A stretch of 64,000 nucleotides of DNA from Acetobacter okinawensis JCM 25146 (GTDB taxonomy: Bacteria > Pseudomonadota > Alphaproteobacteria > Acetobacterales > Acetobacteraceae). A program made the translations under genes and the position numbers. Numbering within the stretch: position 1 is the stretch's first letter; every line of letters starts with the position of its first letter. The stretch is taken from contig NZ_BAJU01000008.1 of the NCBI RefSeq assembly GCF_000613865.1, positions 1 to 64,000 of the forward strand. Direction: 5' to 3'. Shown one piece after another: positions 42,642 to 51,549 of the stretch. The notes below the pieces were generated by a model. That model was not told where the DNA came from. It did not search any database and saw only the letters and a program-made list of their open reading frames with translations.

Positions 42642-43853
42642 ATGGCCAGATCAGAACAAGCGCACTCTGCTCAGGATCGTTCCGTTCTGGTTCTGGCCAT
42701 GGGTGCGAGTATCTGCTCGGGCTGCGCGCATCTGGGGTCATCCATCATGCCTTTCCAGATTGATGCGTTAATGACCGGCCTGCACCAGTCGGCCAGTCTG
42801 GCTGGTGTTTTCGGTTTTTTTGAAATTTTCTCCTTTGCGTTGTTCATGCTCCTGCTGTCGCGCGTGTTCCTTGCGCTACCGGTCATGTACTCTGCCTTGT
42901 CTGGCATGGCTCTTGGTATTGTCGCCTGCCTTTTGCTGTATATCGGGCCGGGGGTGGAGGTCTGGATCTGTAGTGTGGCCGTCCTGCTTGGCCTTTCTGC
43001 TGCCCTGCTATGCCGCTCGTATGTGCGCGCTGTCTCCTCCTCCCTGAACCCCGAGCGGATATACGCCATTGCCAGTGGGGGCGGACTGGTCATTATTGTG
43101 TCTGTCATTGCTCTTGTGCCTGTCAGCACACGGTATTTCGGCCCGTTAGGTGTTTTTCTGGCTGTGGCCTGTATCATGCTGCTTGCCATGCCATCTGTTC
43201 TCAGCTTCCGCCACGTGCATGCTTGCAGGCCGGTCACCCGGCAGCAAAAGGGTGGACCGCTGCTAACAGGTGGGGCCATTGCCCTACTGTGCGTGTGGGT
43301 TGGCTGTTCTCTGGGGTCCAGTATGGCATGGTCCTTTGCGGAGCGTATGGGCCGCAACCTTGGCCTTACCCCTGACTTTATTGTCTCTCTCTCGACCGTT
43401 GGCATTGTTACCAGTGTTCTTGCCAGTCTGGTTGGGGCTGCTCTGGCCCATCGCTGGCGCAGGGAGACGGTTTTACTGTTGACCCTGCTGGGAACCGGGG
43501 CCGGGTGCCTGCTGACCTGCGTGGCGTGGGATGCTCTGAGCTATGGTGTTGGTGTGGTTCTGTACTGGAATTGTGCCATGTTGTCCTACGCATGGTTGCT
43601 GGGGAGTGCGGCAACGCTGGATGGCAGTGGCCGTGTTGGCACGTTTTGTGGTGGCATGGACCGCATGGGCTATGCGCTGGGCGCGCCACTAGGTGGTCTG
43701 CTGGTTGACCATACCTCTTTTACTGTGCTTGGGATTTGTGGATTCCTGATGTGTGTCGCCCCCTTGCCTTTTGCATTGCCGGTTCTTTTTAGAGCATTAC
43801 ACAAGTCCACTATGGCACCCACAGAGCATGAAGCGCATCTGGAAATGGTCTAA
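42642..43853 (+). CDS. MFS transporter
   Basis: Integral membrane carrier of about 403 residues with roughly 11-12 hydrophobic segments. Start MARSEQAHSAQD at 42642 has an AAAGG ribosome-binding site. Charged loops such as LAHRWRRETV after a mid-protein helix fit the major facilitator pattern. It is 115 bases downstream of hutU on the same strand, so uptake of the pathway's substrate or export of a product is plausible. The substrate is not predictable. Confidence 0.75.
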   Translation: MARSEQAHSAQDRSVLVLAMGASICSGCAHLGSSIMPFQIDALMTGLHQSASLAGVFGFFEIFSFALFMLLLSRVFLALPVMYSALSGMALGIVACLLLYIGPGVEVWICSVAVLLGLSAALLCRSYVRAVSSSLNPERIYAIASGGGLVIIVSVIALVPVSTRYFGPLGVFLAVACIMLLAMPSVLSFRHVHACRPVTRQQKGGPLLTGGAIALLCVWVGCSLGSSMAWSFAERMGRNLGLTPDFIVSLSTVGIVTSVLASLVGAALAHRWRRETVLLLTLLGTGAGCLLTCVAWDALSYGVGVVLYWNCAMLSYAWLLGSAATLDGSGRVGTFCGGMDRMGYALGAPLGGLLVDHTSFTVLGICGFLMCVAPLPFALPVLFRALHKSTMAPTEHEAHLEMV

Positions 43854-43884
43854 CCCTGCCAAAGCAAGCGCTGGGGTGGCACAC

Positions 43885-43912
43885 AAAAAAGGCGGCTGTG
43901 ACAGCCGCCTTA
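43885..43912. terminator. bidirectional terminator between MFS gene and hutH-like gene
   Basis: A near-perfect GC-rich stem (AAGGCGGCTG / CAGCCGCCTT around 43889-43910) with a minimal loop. On the minus strand it is followed by TTTTTTG, a strong intrinsic terminator for the hutH-like gene. On the plus strand only TTACT follows, so it is weaker for the MFS transcript. Confidence 0.8.
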
Positions 43913-43945
43913 CTGCATGGTGTCAGGGATTGGTGTGCCCTTGTC

Positions 43946-45445
43946 TCAGGGCTGGGTAGTTCCAAGCCAGTGGGTAATGGTTGCAATATCATCCGCTAAA
44001 GGGTGGTCTTCCTGATAATAGGACACTTGGGCGCGGACCTGTGTGTAAAGCTCCTGTGTTTTTGGGGCCAGATCAGGGTAAAGCCCGGCAAGGTCTATGG
44101 CCTGGCACAGTGCCAGCAGTTCAATGGCAAGGATGGTGCGGGTATTGTCCACAACGCTTTGGGCTTTAAGGGCCGCAGGTGTGGCGTGGACCAGAATATC
44201 CTCCTGCAATCCAGAGGTAATCCCCCCGTCCAGACTGGCAGGTGCCGCCAGACGCCGGTTCTGCCCAACTAGAGCACAGGCTGTGTACTGCGCGATCATA
44301 AACCCGCTTCCTGTGCCGCTATCGCTCGGTAAAAAGGCGGGGAAGGGGCTGACAAGCGGGTTGACCATCCGGTCAAGCCGCCGCTCCGCAACAGCGCCGA
44401 GCGATGCTGCGGCCAGTGCGGCTTCATCCATAATCCGGGCCAGACTGGCCCCAACCGCATGCGCTTGAGAAAAAGCCTGTGGTTGGTTGTCAATGTTAAT
44501 AATTGCGGGGTTATCAGACAGGCTATTGAGTTCCTGCGCCAGTGTGCGCTCAATGCCCTCAAGCGCGTCATGCACGCTACCATGAATATGGGGGACGGCG
44601 CGCAGGCTCAGGGCGTCCTGTGTTCTACCGCCCTGCCGTGCGGCAAGGTGTGCGGAACCCTGTGTCAGTGCGCGTAATCTGGCGGAAACATGCTGCCCGC
44701 CGGGCATGGTGCGCAAGGCTGCGGAGCGCGGGTCAAACGCCCGGCTTTGGCCGCCCATAATATCAAATGTTGCAGCGGCAATCCGGTCGGCCCAATGCAG
44801 GGTTGTGCTCAGGCTGTGCGCACTCAGGCACCCAAGCCCGGTTGCACAGGCCAGCCCATTGACCAGTGCAAGCCCTTCCTTAGCTTCTGGCTGCAAGGGG
44901 GCAAAGCCCAGTTTTTGCAGGACAAGGGCTGCGGGTTCTAGCCCTGTGGGTGTTTGCAGCGTGCCGTGGCCGATGAGCGCCAGTGCAATATGCGCCATAT
45001 GGACCAGATAACCCACCGAGCCTTCGCTGGGAATAATGGGCAGGCTGTTGCTGTTGAGCAGGGCGAGCAGCCTGTCAGGAATATCTTCCCGAACACCAGT
45101 ATAACCCAGTGCATAGGAATTGATGGCACAGGCCATAATTGCACGTGTCTGTGCAGCGTCCAGCGGGCGGCCAACGCCCACGGCATGGCTGAACAGAATT
45201 TTTTTGGACAGTTCAGCCTGCTGTGCGGCGGATATTCTCTGCTCGGATAACCCCCCTACGCCTGTATTCAGGCCATAAATAGGGGTGTCACCTTCAATGA
45301 GCTGGCGCAGGCTGGTGTTGGCATGGCGGATGCGTAGGCGCGCCGCGCTGGACAGGTCCAGCTTTACGGTGTTCTGCGCTATATCCCAGACCTGCTGGGG
45401 GGTAAGGGGGGCATCCAGTAACAGGGTTTGTCGCGTATCGGGCAT
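43946..45445 (-). CDS. HutH-like ammonia-lyase lacking the MIO tripeptide
   Basis: Member of the histidine/phenylalanine ammonia-lyase superfamily, about 499 residues from ATG 45445 (MPDTRQTLLLDAP); GTG 45466 is an alternative. The base Tyr region (YGLNTGVG), FSHAVGVG, LVNGLA, TQDALSLR and QED are present. The MIO-forming Ala-Ser-Gly is missing: GSVG is followed directly by YLVHMAHIAL where HAL has GSVGASGDLAPLAHM. The HAL Tyr and Phe of QDPYS and NFH are Leu and Ala. The frame is uninterrupted, so this is not an indel artefact. Context (HutC operator, hutU, hutI, hutF, hutG) puts it at the HutH step, but a trimethylamine-eliminating (ergothionase-like) reaction fits the missing cofactor better. 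Confidence 0.85.
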   Translation of the reverse strand: MPDTRQTLLLDAPLTPQQVWDIAQNTVKLDLSSAARLRIRHANTSLRQLIEGDTPIYGLNTGVGGLSEQRISAAQQAELSKKILFSHAVGVGRPLDAAQTRAIMACAINSYALGYTGVREDIPDRLLALLNSNSLPIIPSEGSVGYLVHMAHIALALIGHGTLQTPTGLEPAALVLQKLGFAPLQPEAKEGLALVNGLACATGLGCLSAHSLSTTLHWADRIAAATFDIMGGQSRAFDPRSAALRTMPGGQHVSARLRALTQGSAHLAARQGGRTQDALSLRAVPHIHGSVHDALEGIERTLAQELNSLSDNPAIINIDNQPQAFSQAHAVGASLARIMDEAALAAASLGAVAERRLDRMVNPLVSPFPAFLPSDSGTGSGFMIAQYTACALVGQNRRLAAPASLDGGITSGLQEDILVHATPAALKAQSVVDNTRTILAIELLALCQAIDLAGLYPDLAPKTQELYTQVRAQVSYYQEDHPLADDIATITHWLGTTQP

Positions 45446-45469
45446 GGGTCGGATTACTACCTGCACTAT

Positions 45470-45479
45470 TGTATGTACA
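45470..45479. promoter_or_regulatory. HutC-type operator upstream of the hutH-like gene
   Basis: TGTATGTACA within TTGTATGTACAAG, identical in its ten-base core to the site at 37881. It lies 4 to 25 bases upstream of the alternative starts of the lyase gene and 58 bases after the hutC stop. Confidence 0.7.
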
Positions 45480-45536
45480 AGTATGTTTCATGCTATTTTC
45501 CACGCTGTCAATCAGACAATACGGAGCCTGCCCCGA

Positions 45537-46262
45537 TTAGGGTTTGTAATGCCCACCAAAGCTGTAACGGTTGCCGGGGTAGGTAAAAATCCCTTTCATA
45601 ACGACATGATTGTCCACCCATGTGCGCCGGACAAGTTGCAGGCAGGCATCATGCTGGCCAATCTGCAAATCCTTGGACATGCTGGGGGAGGGGGAGACAG
45701 CAAATACCACGTGTTCAATTTCCTCTGGGCCCGCAATGCCAAACAGGTAGCGGTGGGGAATGGTCGTGGTAAAATCCTGCTCCAGATAATCCGGTGCAAA
45801 GGAGGGCAGAACAAAGCGTTCTTCTAGCTGGAGTGGGGTGTCGTCTTCGTAATGCACAATCAGGGAGCGAAAAAGCCGCGCTCCCGGTCGCAGGTCAAAG
45901 GCAATGGCCAGATCACTGTTGGCCCGGATCATTTCCAGCGCCAGAACCTGAGCGCGGTAGTTGTTGCCGCTGGCAACAATGTCATCAACAATATCGCGGA
46001 TTTCCAGCAGTTCTACCCGTTTGGCTGGTTTGGCCACAAAGGTGCCAACCCCTTGTGCGCGTGTCACAATACCGTCTGCTGTCAGTTCACGTAGGGCGCG
46101 ATGCACCGTCATGCGTGAAATGCCAAGTTGTTCAACAAGTTCGTTCTCGGAAGGAAGGCGGTAGCCAACATTCCATTCCCCCTTGTTAATACGGTCGGTA
46201 ATAAAGGTTTTGACCTGTACATAACGAGAGGCAGAACGGTTTTTTTTCAGAGTCTGTGACAC
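45537..46262 (-). CDS. hutC: GntR/HutC-family repressor
   Basis: Transcriptional repressor that in other bacteria senses urocanate and controls hut genes. A GTG at 46262 (VSQTLKKNRSASRYVQ) is chosen as start, with GGAATAA upstream; the frame continues 175 codons upstream without plausible coding. The 241-residue product has an N-terminal winged helix (YRLPSENELVEQLGISRMTVHRALRELTADGIV, residues about 35-67) and a C-terminal UTRA ligand domain ending KGIFTYPGNRYSFGG. It probably binds the TGTANNTACA sites in this window. Confidence 0.92.
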   Translation of the reverse strand: MSQTLKKNRSASRYVQVKTFITDRINKGEWNVGYRLPSENELVEQLGISRMTVHRALRELTADGIVTRAQGVGTFVAKPAKRVELLEIRDIVDDIVASGNNYRAQVLALEMIRANSDLAIAFDLRPGARLFRSLIVHYEDDTPLQLEERFVLPSFAPDYLEQDFTTTIPHRYLFGIAGPEEIEHVVFAVSPSPSMSKDLQIGQHDACLQLVRRTWVDNHVVMKGIFTYPGNRYSFGGHYKP

Positions 46263-46354
46263 GGTTATTCCATGAAATCGTTGCCTGATTGCGCACACCT
46301 TAGCATTGGTGGCGCAAAAAGCGAGCATAGGAAAATTATGGGAATGCGGTACAT

Positions 46355-46373
46355 TGTATTTACCGCCTACAAT
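46355..46373. promoter_or_regulatory. weak HutC-like site upstream of hutD
   Basis: TGTATTTACC (46355-46364) matches nine of ten core positions, counting free positions, and is part of a perfect ATTGTA/TACAAT inverted repeat (46354-46359 with 46368-46373). It lies between hutC and the divergent hutD, a natural place for autoregulation. The spacing differs from the four strong sites. Confidence 0.4.
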
Positions 46374-46448
46374 ACGACCCTGCCGTATTGACATTGCCTG
46401 CCCGGGAAAACCAATAAAGACAGTTTGATTGTATAAGGTATCGCGAGC

Positions 46449-47015
46449 ATGTCTCAGGCTGTTTTTTTTGAGGATTGTAACTGGGAGCCTTGGAAAAACG
46501 GACAGGGGCTGACCCGTGTGCTGGGGGGTGATGCCACATGGCGGCTCAGTCTGGCAGAAATCCGGACGTCCTCCAGCTTCTCCATTTTTGAGGGGCTGAC
46601 GCGCGAAATTGGTCTGATGCGTGGCCATGGCCTTTCTCTTCAGCCACAGGATCAGGCGCTTGCCCCCATGGTGCTGGATAGGGCTGGTGTGTGTTTTGCT
46701 TTTTCTGGCAATCTTGCGCTGACTGGCATGCTGCATGATGGCCCGGTGCAGGTGCTGAACCTGATGTACGGTGCCGGGCAGCGCCATCTATTGCGCCCGA
46801 TAACACAGGCATGCAGGGTGGACGGTCTGCTCGCTCTTGTGCCTGTGCGGGGTGTCTGGCGTATTGGTGCCGTGCCGCCAGAGGAGGAGGTGCGCGTTGC
46901 AGCGGGAGCCTCCTTTTTACGCTCTTCCACCCCGCAGACGTTGGATTTGGCCCCGGAAGAGGGGGAGGCCCCGTTGGCCTATGGTGTGTTCGCTGTAACA
47001 GATGGGGCGGGCTGA
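46449..47015 (+). CDS. hutD: HutD/Ves family protein
   Basis: A 188-residue cupin-like protein of the HutD family, a frequent partner in hut loci. In Pseudomonas fluorescens HutD has been proposed to limit hut expression. The family start (CNWEPWKNGQGLTRVL), the SFSIFEGLTREIGLMRG block and FAFSGNLALTGMLHDGPVQVLNLM are visible. It is divergent from hutC and convergent with hutG. No enzymatic activity is assigned. Confidence 0.88.
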   Translation: MSQAVFFEDCNWEPWKNGQGLTRVLGGDATWRLSLAEIRTSSSFSIFEGLTREIGLMRGHGLSLQPQDQALAPMVLDRAGVCFAFSGNLALTGMLHDGPVQVLNLMYGAGQRHLLRPITQACRVDGLLALVPVRGVWRIGAVPPEEEVRVAAGASFLRSSTPQTLDLAPEEGEAPLAYGVFAVTDGAG

Positions 47016-47032
47016 AGGCTTAGGGGCAAATG

Positions 47033-47067
47033 CCCCGGTGGCACGGTTTGGTAAAGTGCCGCCGGGG
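47033..47067. terminator. hairpin between convergent hutD and hutG
   Basis: A 12-base stem (47033-47044 with 47056-47067, one G-T pair) with an 11-base loop sits between the two convergent stops. There is no T-run directly after it on either strand, so it may end transcripts weakly or protect 3' ends. Confidence 0.5.
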
Positions 47068-47081
47068 TGTGTTGCGCGCTT

Positions 47082-47881
47082 TTACCTGTCAGGCCGGTAG
47101 GCAATGGCAAGTTTGAGCAGGCCTTCTATTAACTGGCCAAGCTGGGCTGCGGCGGGCAGGCTCATGGGCCATGGTGCATCCTCGCTGGCAAGGTAGGCGG
47201 ACTGGGCCAGCTCAAGCTGCACGGCATGGATGCCGTTCTGTGGCTGCCCGTAATGGCGGGTTGTATATCCACCCTTGAAGCGACCATTGAGCACATGCGT
47301 GTAGTTGCTGTTTTGTGCTGCGTGCTGCACAAGCTGCTCCGCCAAACTGGCTGCACAGCTTGCGCCGCTGTTTGTGCCAAAGTTAAGGGTCGGGAGCGTA
47401 CCTTCAAACAGATGCGGAATCTGCGAGCGGATGGAATGCGCATCCCACAGGATAGCCCAGCCCCATTTGGCCCGTAGTCGCTCCAGTTCCGCTGTTATGG
47501 CGTTGTGGTAGGGGTGCCAGTACGAGCTGATACGCTCCTGTATTTCGGCCTCGTCCGGCTCCTGCCCGGCCAGATAAAGGGGGGTACCATCAAAGGTATG
47601 TGTTGGCACAACACCTGTGCTGGGGCGGCCGGGGTAGAGCACCGCATTGTCCGCCCCCCTGTTCAGGTCCGTGACATAGCGTGAATAGCGTGCCCGCAGG
47701 TGCTGGCACCCAGTGTGTGTGCGCAGGCGTAAAGGTGGTCCACGTACCAGTCCGTGTCCGGCAGTGTGCGTGCATTAGGTGTCAGGCGCGCCTCCATGCC
47801 GGGGGCGAGCAGGGTGCCAGAGTGGGGAATAGTGACCAGAAGAGGCAACTGACCGGGAGAATACGTAAAAATATCGCTCAT
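47082..47881 (-). CDS. hutG: N-formylglutamate deformylase (one frameshift)
   Basis: Last step of the five-step hut route: hydrolyses N-formylglutamate to glutamate and formate. Start MSDIFTYSPGQLPLLVTIPHSGT at 47881, with AGCAGG upstream. Family blocks include IPHSGT, DTDWYVDHLY, DLNRGADNAVLYP and WDAHSIRS. The frame breaks near 47699-47701 (AGCACCTGCGG lacks one C), after which LRARYSRYVTDLNRG continues to the stop at 47082. The restored product is 266 residues. It follows hutF by 20 bases. Confidence 0.92.
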
Positions 47882-47901
47882 GCTTTTGGGCCTGCTTGGA
47901 G

Positions 47902-49269
47902 TTAATTGGACAGGAGCGGACGCACCGCCTGACGGAACGCCTGACGCAGGGCGGTGGCGTTGTGGTGTTGTCTGTCACGCACGCGCCATTGCCCGGCACT
48001 CATCACATGCAGCACCGGCGGCGCTGTCTGCGAGAAAATGGCAGCGTCCAGCACATCATCCCCCATCAGGTCGGGGAGGAGAAACGCCTCTGTATCCAGC
48101 ACGCACAGGTCCGCGCGGGCTCCGGCTTGCAGGCCCCACTCAGGCAGGCCACAGGCCTGTGCGCCGCCTTTCAGGCTCTCGCGGTAGAGCCAGCCGCCGG
48201 TAGAGCCAAGATGCTTCGATGGTAGGCCGACGCAGCGCTTCTGGTGGTGCAGGCGCTGGCTGTATTCCAAAATCCGCAATTCCTCCCATGGGCTGAGAAG
48301 AATATTACTGTCGCTCCCCAGCCCGAAGCGGCCATTATGGCTGACGTAGTCTGCCAGAGGGAAAATACCATCGCCCAGATTGGCTTCCGTAATCGGGCAA
48401 AGGCCCGCTATGGCCCCACTTTTTGCCAGAGCCTGTGTTTCGGCTTCAGTCAGATGGGTGGCATGCACAAGGCACCAGCGTGCATCGACCGGGGCGTGGG
48501 TGAGCAGATGCTCCACCGGGCGCTGGCCGGTTGCCGCTATGCAGTCCCGCACTTCCTGCATCTGTTCTGCAATATGGATGTGGACGGGCGTATGCGGGCC
48601 TGCAATGCGTAGCATGTCGGCGACCGTATCGAGTGCTACAGCGCGGAGTGAATGCAGGCCAACACCTACCCTGACCAGTTTAGAATCCTGTGTGGCTGCC
48701 TGTGTGGCGGTTACAATATCGGCGATGAGTTCTGGCGTGCTGGCAAAGCGTTTTTGGGCATCTTGCAGTGGTTTTTGCCAAAGCGCATAGGTGTACAGTG
48801 TGGGTAGCAGGGTCAGGCCCATGCCCGCTTCTTCCGCCGCATTGGCCAGACAGAGGGAGAGTGTGGCCTTCTGGGCATAGGCCGCGCCGTCATGCGCGTT
48901 GTGCAGGTAATGGAATTCAGCAACCTGCGTGTACCCTGCACACAGCATTTCTGCATACAGGTAAGCGGAGATGGCGTGCATCTGCTCGGGCGTTATGCGG
49001 TGCGCGAGCTGATACATGAGCTTGCGCCATGTCCAGAATGTATCGTCCGGGTTGGCGCGTTTTTCCCCCAGACCGGACATGGCGCGCTGGAAGGCGTGTG
49101 AGTGCAGGTTGGGCATGGGTGGCACAACACAGGCTACCTGCTCCACGCCTGCGGGGGCTGCGCTGTTGGGCGTAACCTTTGCAAAGGTGCCGTCCTTGGC
49201 AAGAGTTATTGTAACATTCTGGTGCCATCCATCGGGGAGGAGGGCCTGTCGTGCAAAAAGATCGGACAT
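47902..49269 (-). CDS. hutF: N-formimino-L-glutamate deiminase
   Basis: Metal-dependent amidohydrolase converting formiminoglutamate to formylglutamate plus ammonia; paired with hutG it defines the five-step route. Start MSDLFARQALLPDGW at 49269. The 455-residue product shows the metal motif PNLHSHAFQRAMSG (HxH), VHIHIAEQ, CLVHATHLT and GLGSDSN (Asp ligand). An in-frame TTG 24 bases upstream is less likely. It is divergent from hutI. Confidence 0.95.
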   Translation of the reverse strand: MSDLFARQALLPDGWHQNVTITLAKDGTFAKVTPNSAAPAGVEQVACVVPPMPNLHSHAFQRAMSGLGEKRANPDDTFWTWRKLMYQLAHRITPEQMHAISAYLYAEMLCAGYTQVAEFHYLHNAHDGAAYAQKATLSLCLANAAEEAGMGLTLLPTLYTYALWQKPLQDAQKRFASTPELIADIVTATQAATQDSKLVRVGVGLHSLRAVALDTVADMLRIAGPHTPVHIHIAEQMQEVRDCIAATGQRPVEHLLTHAPVDARWCLVHATHLTEAETQALAKSGAIAGLCPITEANLGDGIFPLADYVSHNGRFGLGSDSNILLSPWEELRILEYSQRLHHQKRCVGLPSKHLGSTGGWLYRESLKGGAQACGLPEWGLQAGARADLCVLDTEAFLLPDLMGDDVLDAAIFSQTAPPVLHVMSAGQWRVRDRQHHNATALRQAFRQAVRPLLSN

Positions 49270-49343
49270 CTGAAGTTCTGCGAGCTCAAGCAAGGGTTCA
49301 CCACAACGGGTCTGTTTCGAAACTATAACGGAATTGACATAGT

Positions 49344-49353
49344 TGTATATACA
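49344..49353. promoter_or_regulatory. HutC-type operator between hutF and hutI
   Basis: TGTATATACA, a perfect palindrome matching TGTANNTACA, in the 123-base divergent gap between hutF and hutI. A TTGACA hexamer (49334-49339) stands just upstream on the hutI side, so the site overlaps a probable promoter. The core is identical to the site at 55298. Confidence 0.72.
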
Positions 49354-49392
49354 TATATTGCTGGGTCAGTCGAAGAATAAAAGGAACAGGCT

Positions 49393-50661
49393 ATGACGTG
49401 GGATACTTTGTGGCTGGACGTCCATCTGGCGACCTCTGACCCAGAGCGGATATCCGGGGAGGATGGCTTTGGCTGCATACGCAATGGCGCTCTGGCTGTG
49501 CAGGACGGCAAGATTGCATGGGTCGGGGCTATGGAGGATCTGCCTGCCTCCGCCCATACGCTTGCGCGCGAACTGCGCCACGGGCAGGGACTGTGGATGA
49601 CGCCTGGTCTGGTGGATGCGCATACGCATGTTGTTTTTGGTGGTGACCGGAGTGCCGAGTTCTCCCTCCGCCTTCATGGCGTGTCGTATGAGGAGATTGC
49701 GCGTCAGGGCGGGGGAATTCTCTCCACGGTCCGGGCCACGCGTGATGCCACGGAGGAGGAGTTACTCCATAAGGCCATCCCCCGTGTGCAGGAGATGATT
49801 GCGTCGGGCACAACGGCCATAGAGGTCAAATCCGGTTATGGTCTGCGCACGCGTGATGAGTTGAAGCAACTGCGCGTTGCGCGGGAACTGGCGCGCCGCT
49901 TGCCTGTACATGTACACACCACGTTTTTGGGTGCGCACGCTCTGCCAGAAGAATACGTTGGCCGCGCTGACGAGTACATCCGCCACCTGAGTGAAGAGAT
50001 GCTGCCATGCCTGATGGCAGAAAATCTGGTAGATAGTCTGGATGTTTTTTGTGAAAATATAGCGTTTTCCACAGAACAGGCCGAAAAACTGTTCAGCAGG
50101 GCGCAGGAGCTCAAGCTGCCCGTGCGTATTCATGCCGACCAGTTGTCGGCCAGTGGCGGCGGGCTGCTGGCTGCGCGTTACGGTGCGCTGTCTGCTGACC
50201 ATCTGGAATATGTGAATGAGGAAGCCGTAAGCTGTATGGCGCAGGCTGGCACAGTTGCTATGCTGCTGCCCGGCGCATTCTACTTTATCCGGGAGAGCAA
50301 GGTGCCTCCTATCAATCTGTTCCGTCACTATGGTGTACCCATGGGGCTGGCAACGGACTGCAACCCCGGAACTTCCCCCATATTAAGCCTGCCCGGTGTA
50401 ATGAACATGGCCTGCACATTGTTCAGAATGACACCGGAGGAAACATTCAGGGCCGTCACAACCGTAGGTGCGCGCGCACTGGGGCTGGAGCAAAGTCTGG
50501 GTATGCTCAAGCCCGGCTGTCAGGCGGATATGGCCCTATGGGACATGGCAGGCCCCCATGAACTGTCTTACTGGATCGGGGGCAGAAAACCACGTGGGGT
50601 CATTTTTGGTGGCCGTGTGGTGGTGGACCCACAGAACTGCGCGCTATCCCCTGCCGTATAG
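49393..50661 (+). CDS. hutI: imidazolonepropionase
   Basis: Zinc- or iron-dependent amidohydrolase opening imidazolonepropionate to formiminoglutamate. The 422-residue product has [11 protein letters not shown] (metal HxH), [27 protein letters not shown] and [11 protein letters not shown] (Asp ligand). The ribosome-binding site AAAGGAA lies ten bases upstream. It is divergent from hutF under the HutC-type site. Confidence 0.97.
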   Translation: MTWDTLWLDVHLATSDPERISGEDGFGCIRNGALAVQDGKIAWVGAMEDLPASAHTLARELRHGQGLWMTPGLVDAHTHVVFGGDRSAEFSLRLHGVSYEEIARQGGGILSTVRATRDATEEELLHKAIPRVQEMIASGTTAIEVKSGYGLRTRDELKQLRVARELARRLPVHVHTTFLGAHALPEEYVGRADEYIRHLSEEMLPCLMAENLVDSLDVFCENIAFSTEQAEKLFSRAQELKLPVRIHADQLSASGGGLLAARYGALSADHLEYVNEEAVSCMAQAGTVAMLLPGAFYFIRESKVPPINLFRHYGVPMGLATDCNPGTSPILSLPGVMNMACTLFRMTPEETFRAVTTVGARALGLEQSLGMLKPGCQADMALWDMAGPHELSYWIGGRKPRGVIFGGRVVVDPQNCALSPAV

Positions 50662-50678
50662 TCCAGCAAAGATGTGTT

Positions 50679-50699
50679 GGGGGCAGGCCCGCTGCCCCC
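50679..50699. terminator. hairpin between convergent hutI and enoyl-CoA hydratase gene
   Basis: A perfect 8-base stem GGGGGCAG/CTGCCCCC (50679-50686 with 50692-50699) with a 5-base loop. No T-run follows. Its placement between convergent genes suggests termination or 3' end stabilisation. Confidence 0.45.
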
Positions 50700-50775
50700 G
50701 GCATGTCTGGTAGAGAGTGCTGGTAGCAGGCACAAAGCCGGGTTGCAGGGCGCTGCCTTGTAGTGGCGTCTGATT

Positions 50776-51549
50776 TTAACGTCCGTGAAAAATAGGCTTG
50801 GTTTTGCTTGCAAGGGCACTCAAGCCCGCCTGCCGGTCCTCGCTCGCGGCGACCAGTGCGGAGAGTGTACGTTCATATTTGATGCCCGCAGTAAGCGGCA
50901 TGTCATAGCTGGCCAGCAGGGCCGCTTTGGCCATGTGTGTAGCCAGCGGGCCAGCCTGAGCAATGCGTTCGGCCACTGCCATGGCGGTGGAGACGGCCTC
51001 GCCTGCTTGTGTTATCTGGCTGACCAGCCCTTGTGTGCAGGCTTCTGTTGCCGTGAGCCTGCGCCCGGCCAGAACCATTTCCATGGCAAGGGACTTGCCT
51101 AGTGTGCGGGTCAGCCTTTGTGTGGCTCCTGCACCGGGGATAATGCCCAGTGTGGTTTCAGGCAGCCCAAAAACAGCGTCTGGGGCTGCAATAATAATAT
51201 CGCACGCCATCAGCAGTTCCAGTCCGCCGCCCAGCGCATAGCCCTGCACTGCGGCTATGATCGGGGTCTGGCAGGCGGCAATCTGGTCCCAGTGTTCGCT
51301 AAATCCGCTGGTGTACAGGGCTATGGCGCCACTCTGGGCAAGTGTGCCCACATCCGCCCCGGCGGCAAAGGCGCGTGCCTGCCCGCAGATGACAATGGCC
51401 CGCACATCTGTAGCTGCATCGTATTCCCGTATGGTTGCGACAAGTTCGGCCAGCATAGGCAGGCTGAGCGCGTTCAGCTTTTGGGGGCGGTTGAGGGTAA
51501 TCTGCCCGATACAGCCCTGTTTTTGCTTGAGGATGAGTGGTTCAGTCAT
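50776..51549 (-). CDS. enoyl-CoA hydratase/isomerase family (crotonase)
   Basis: A 257-residue crotonase-fold enzyme. Start MTEPLILKQKQ at 51549 overlaps the end of the dehydrogenase gene by 8 bases. The oxyanion-hole segment (RAFAAGADV), GYALGGGLELLMACD and FGLPETTLGIIPGAGATQRL keep both catalytic glutamates of true hydratases. It is the last gene of a four-gene operon with a lyase, CoA-transferase and dehydrogenase. I infer hydration of an unsaturated acyl-CoA; a CaiD-like role is possible. Confidence 0.88.
   Translation of the reverse strand: MTEPLILKQKQGCIGQITLNRPQKLNALSLPMLAELVATIREYDAATDVRAIVICGQARAFAAGADVGTLAQSGAIALYTSGFSEHWDQIAACQTPIIAAVQGYALGGGLELLMACDIIIAAPDAVFGLPETTLGIIPGAGATQRLTRTLGKSLAMEMVLAGRRLTATEACTQGLVSQITQAGEAVSTAMAVAERIAQAGPLATHMAKAALLASYDMPLTAGIKYERTLSALVAASEDRQAGLSALASKTKPIFHGR

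Noticed and set aside
49905-49916. TGTACATGTACA palindrome resembling a HutC site
   Set aside because: It lies inside the hutI coding sequence and its core does not fit TGTANNTACA.
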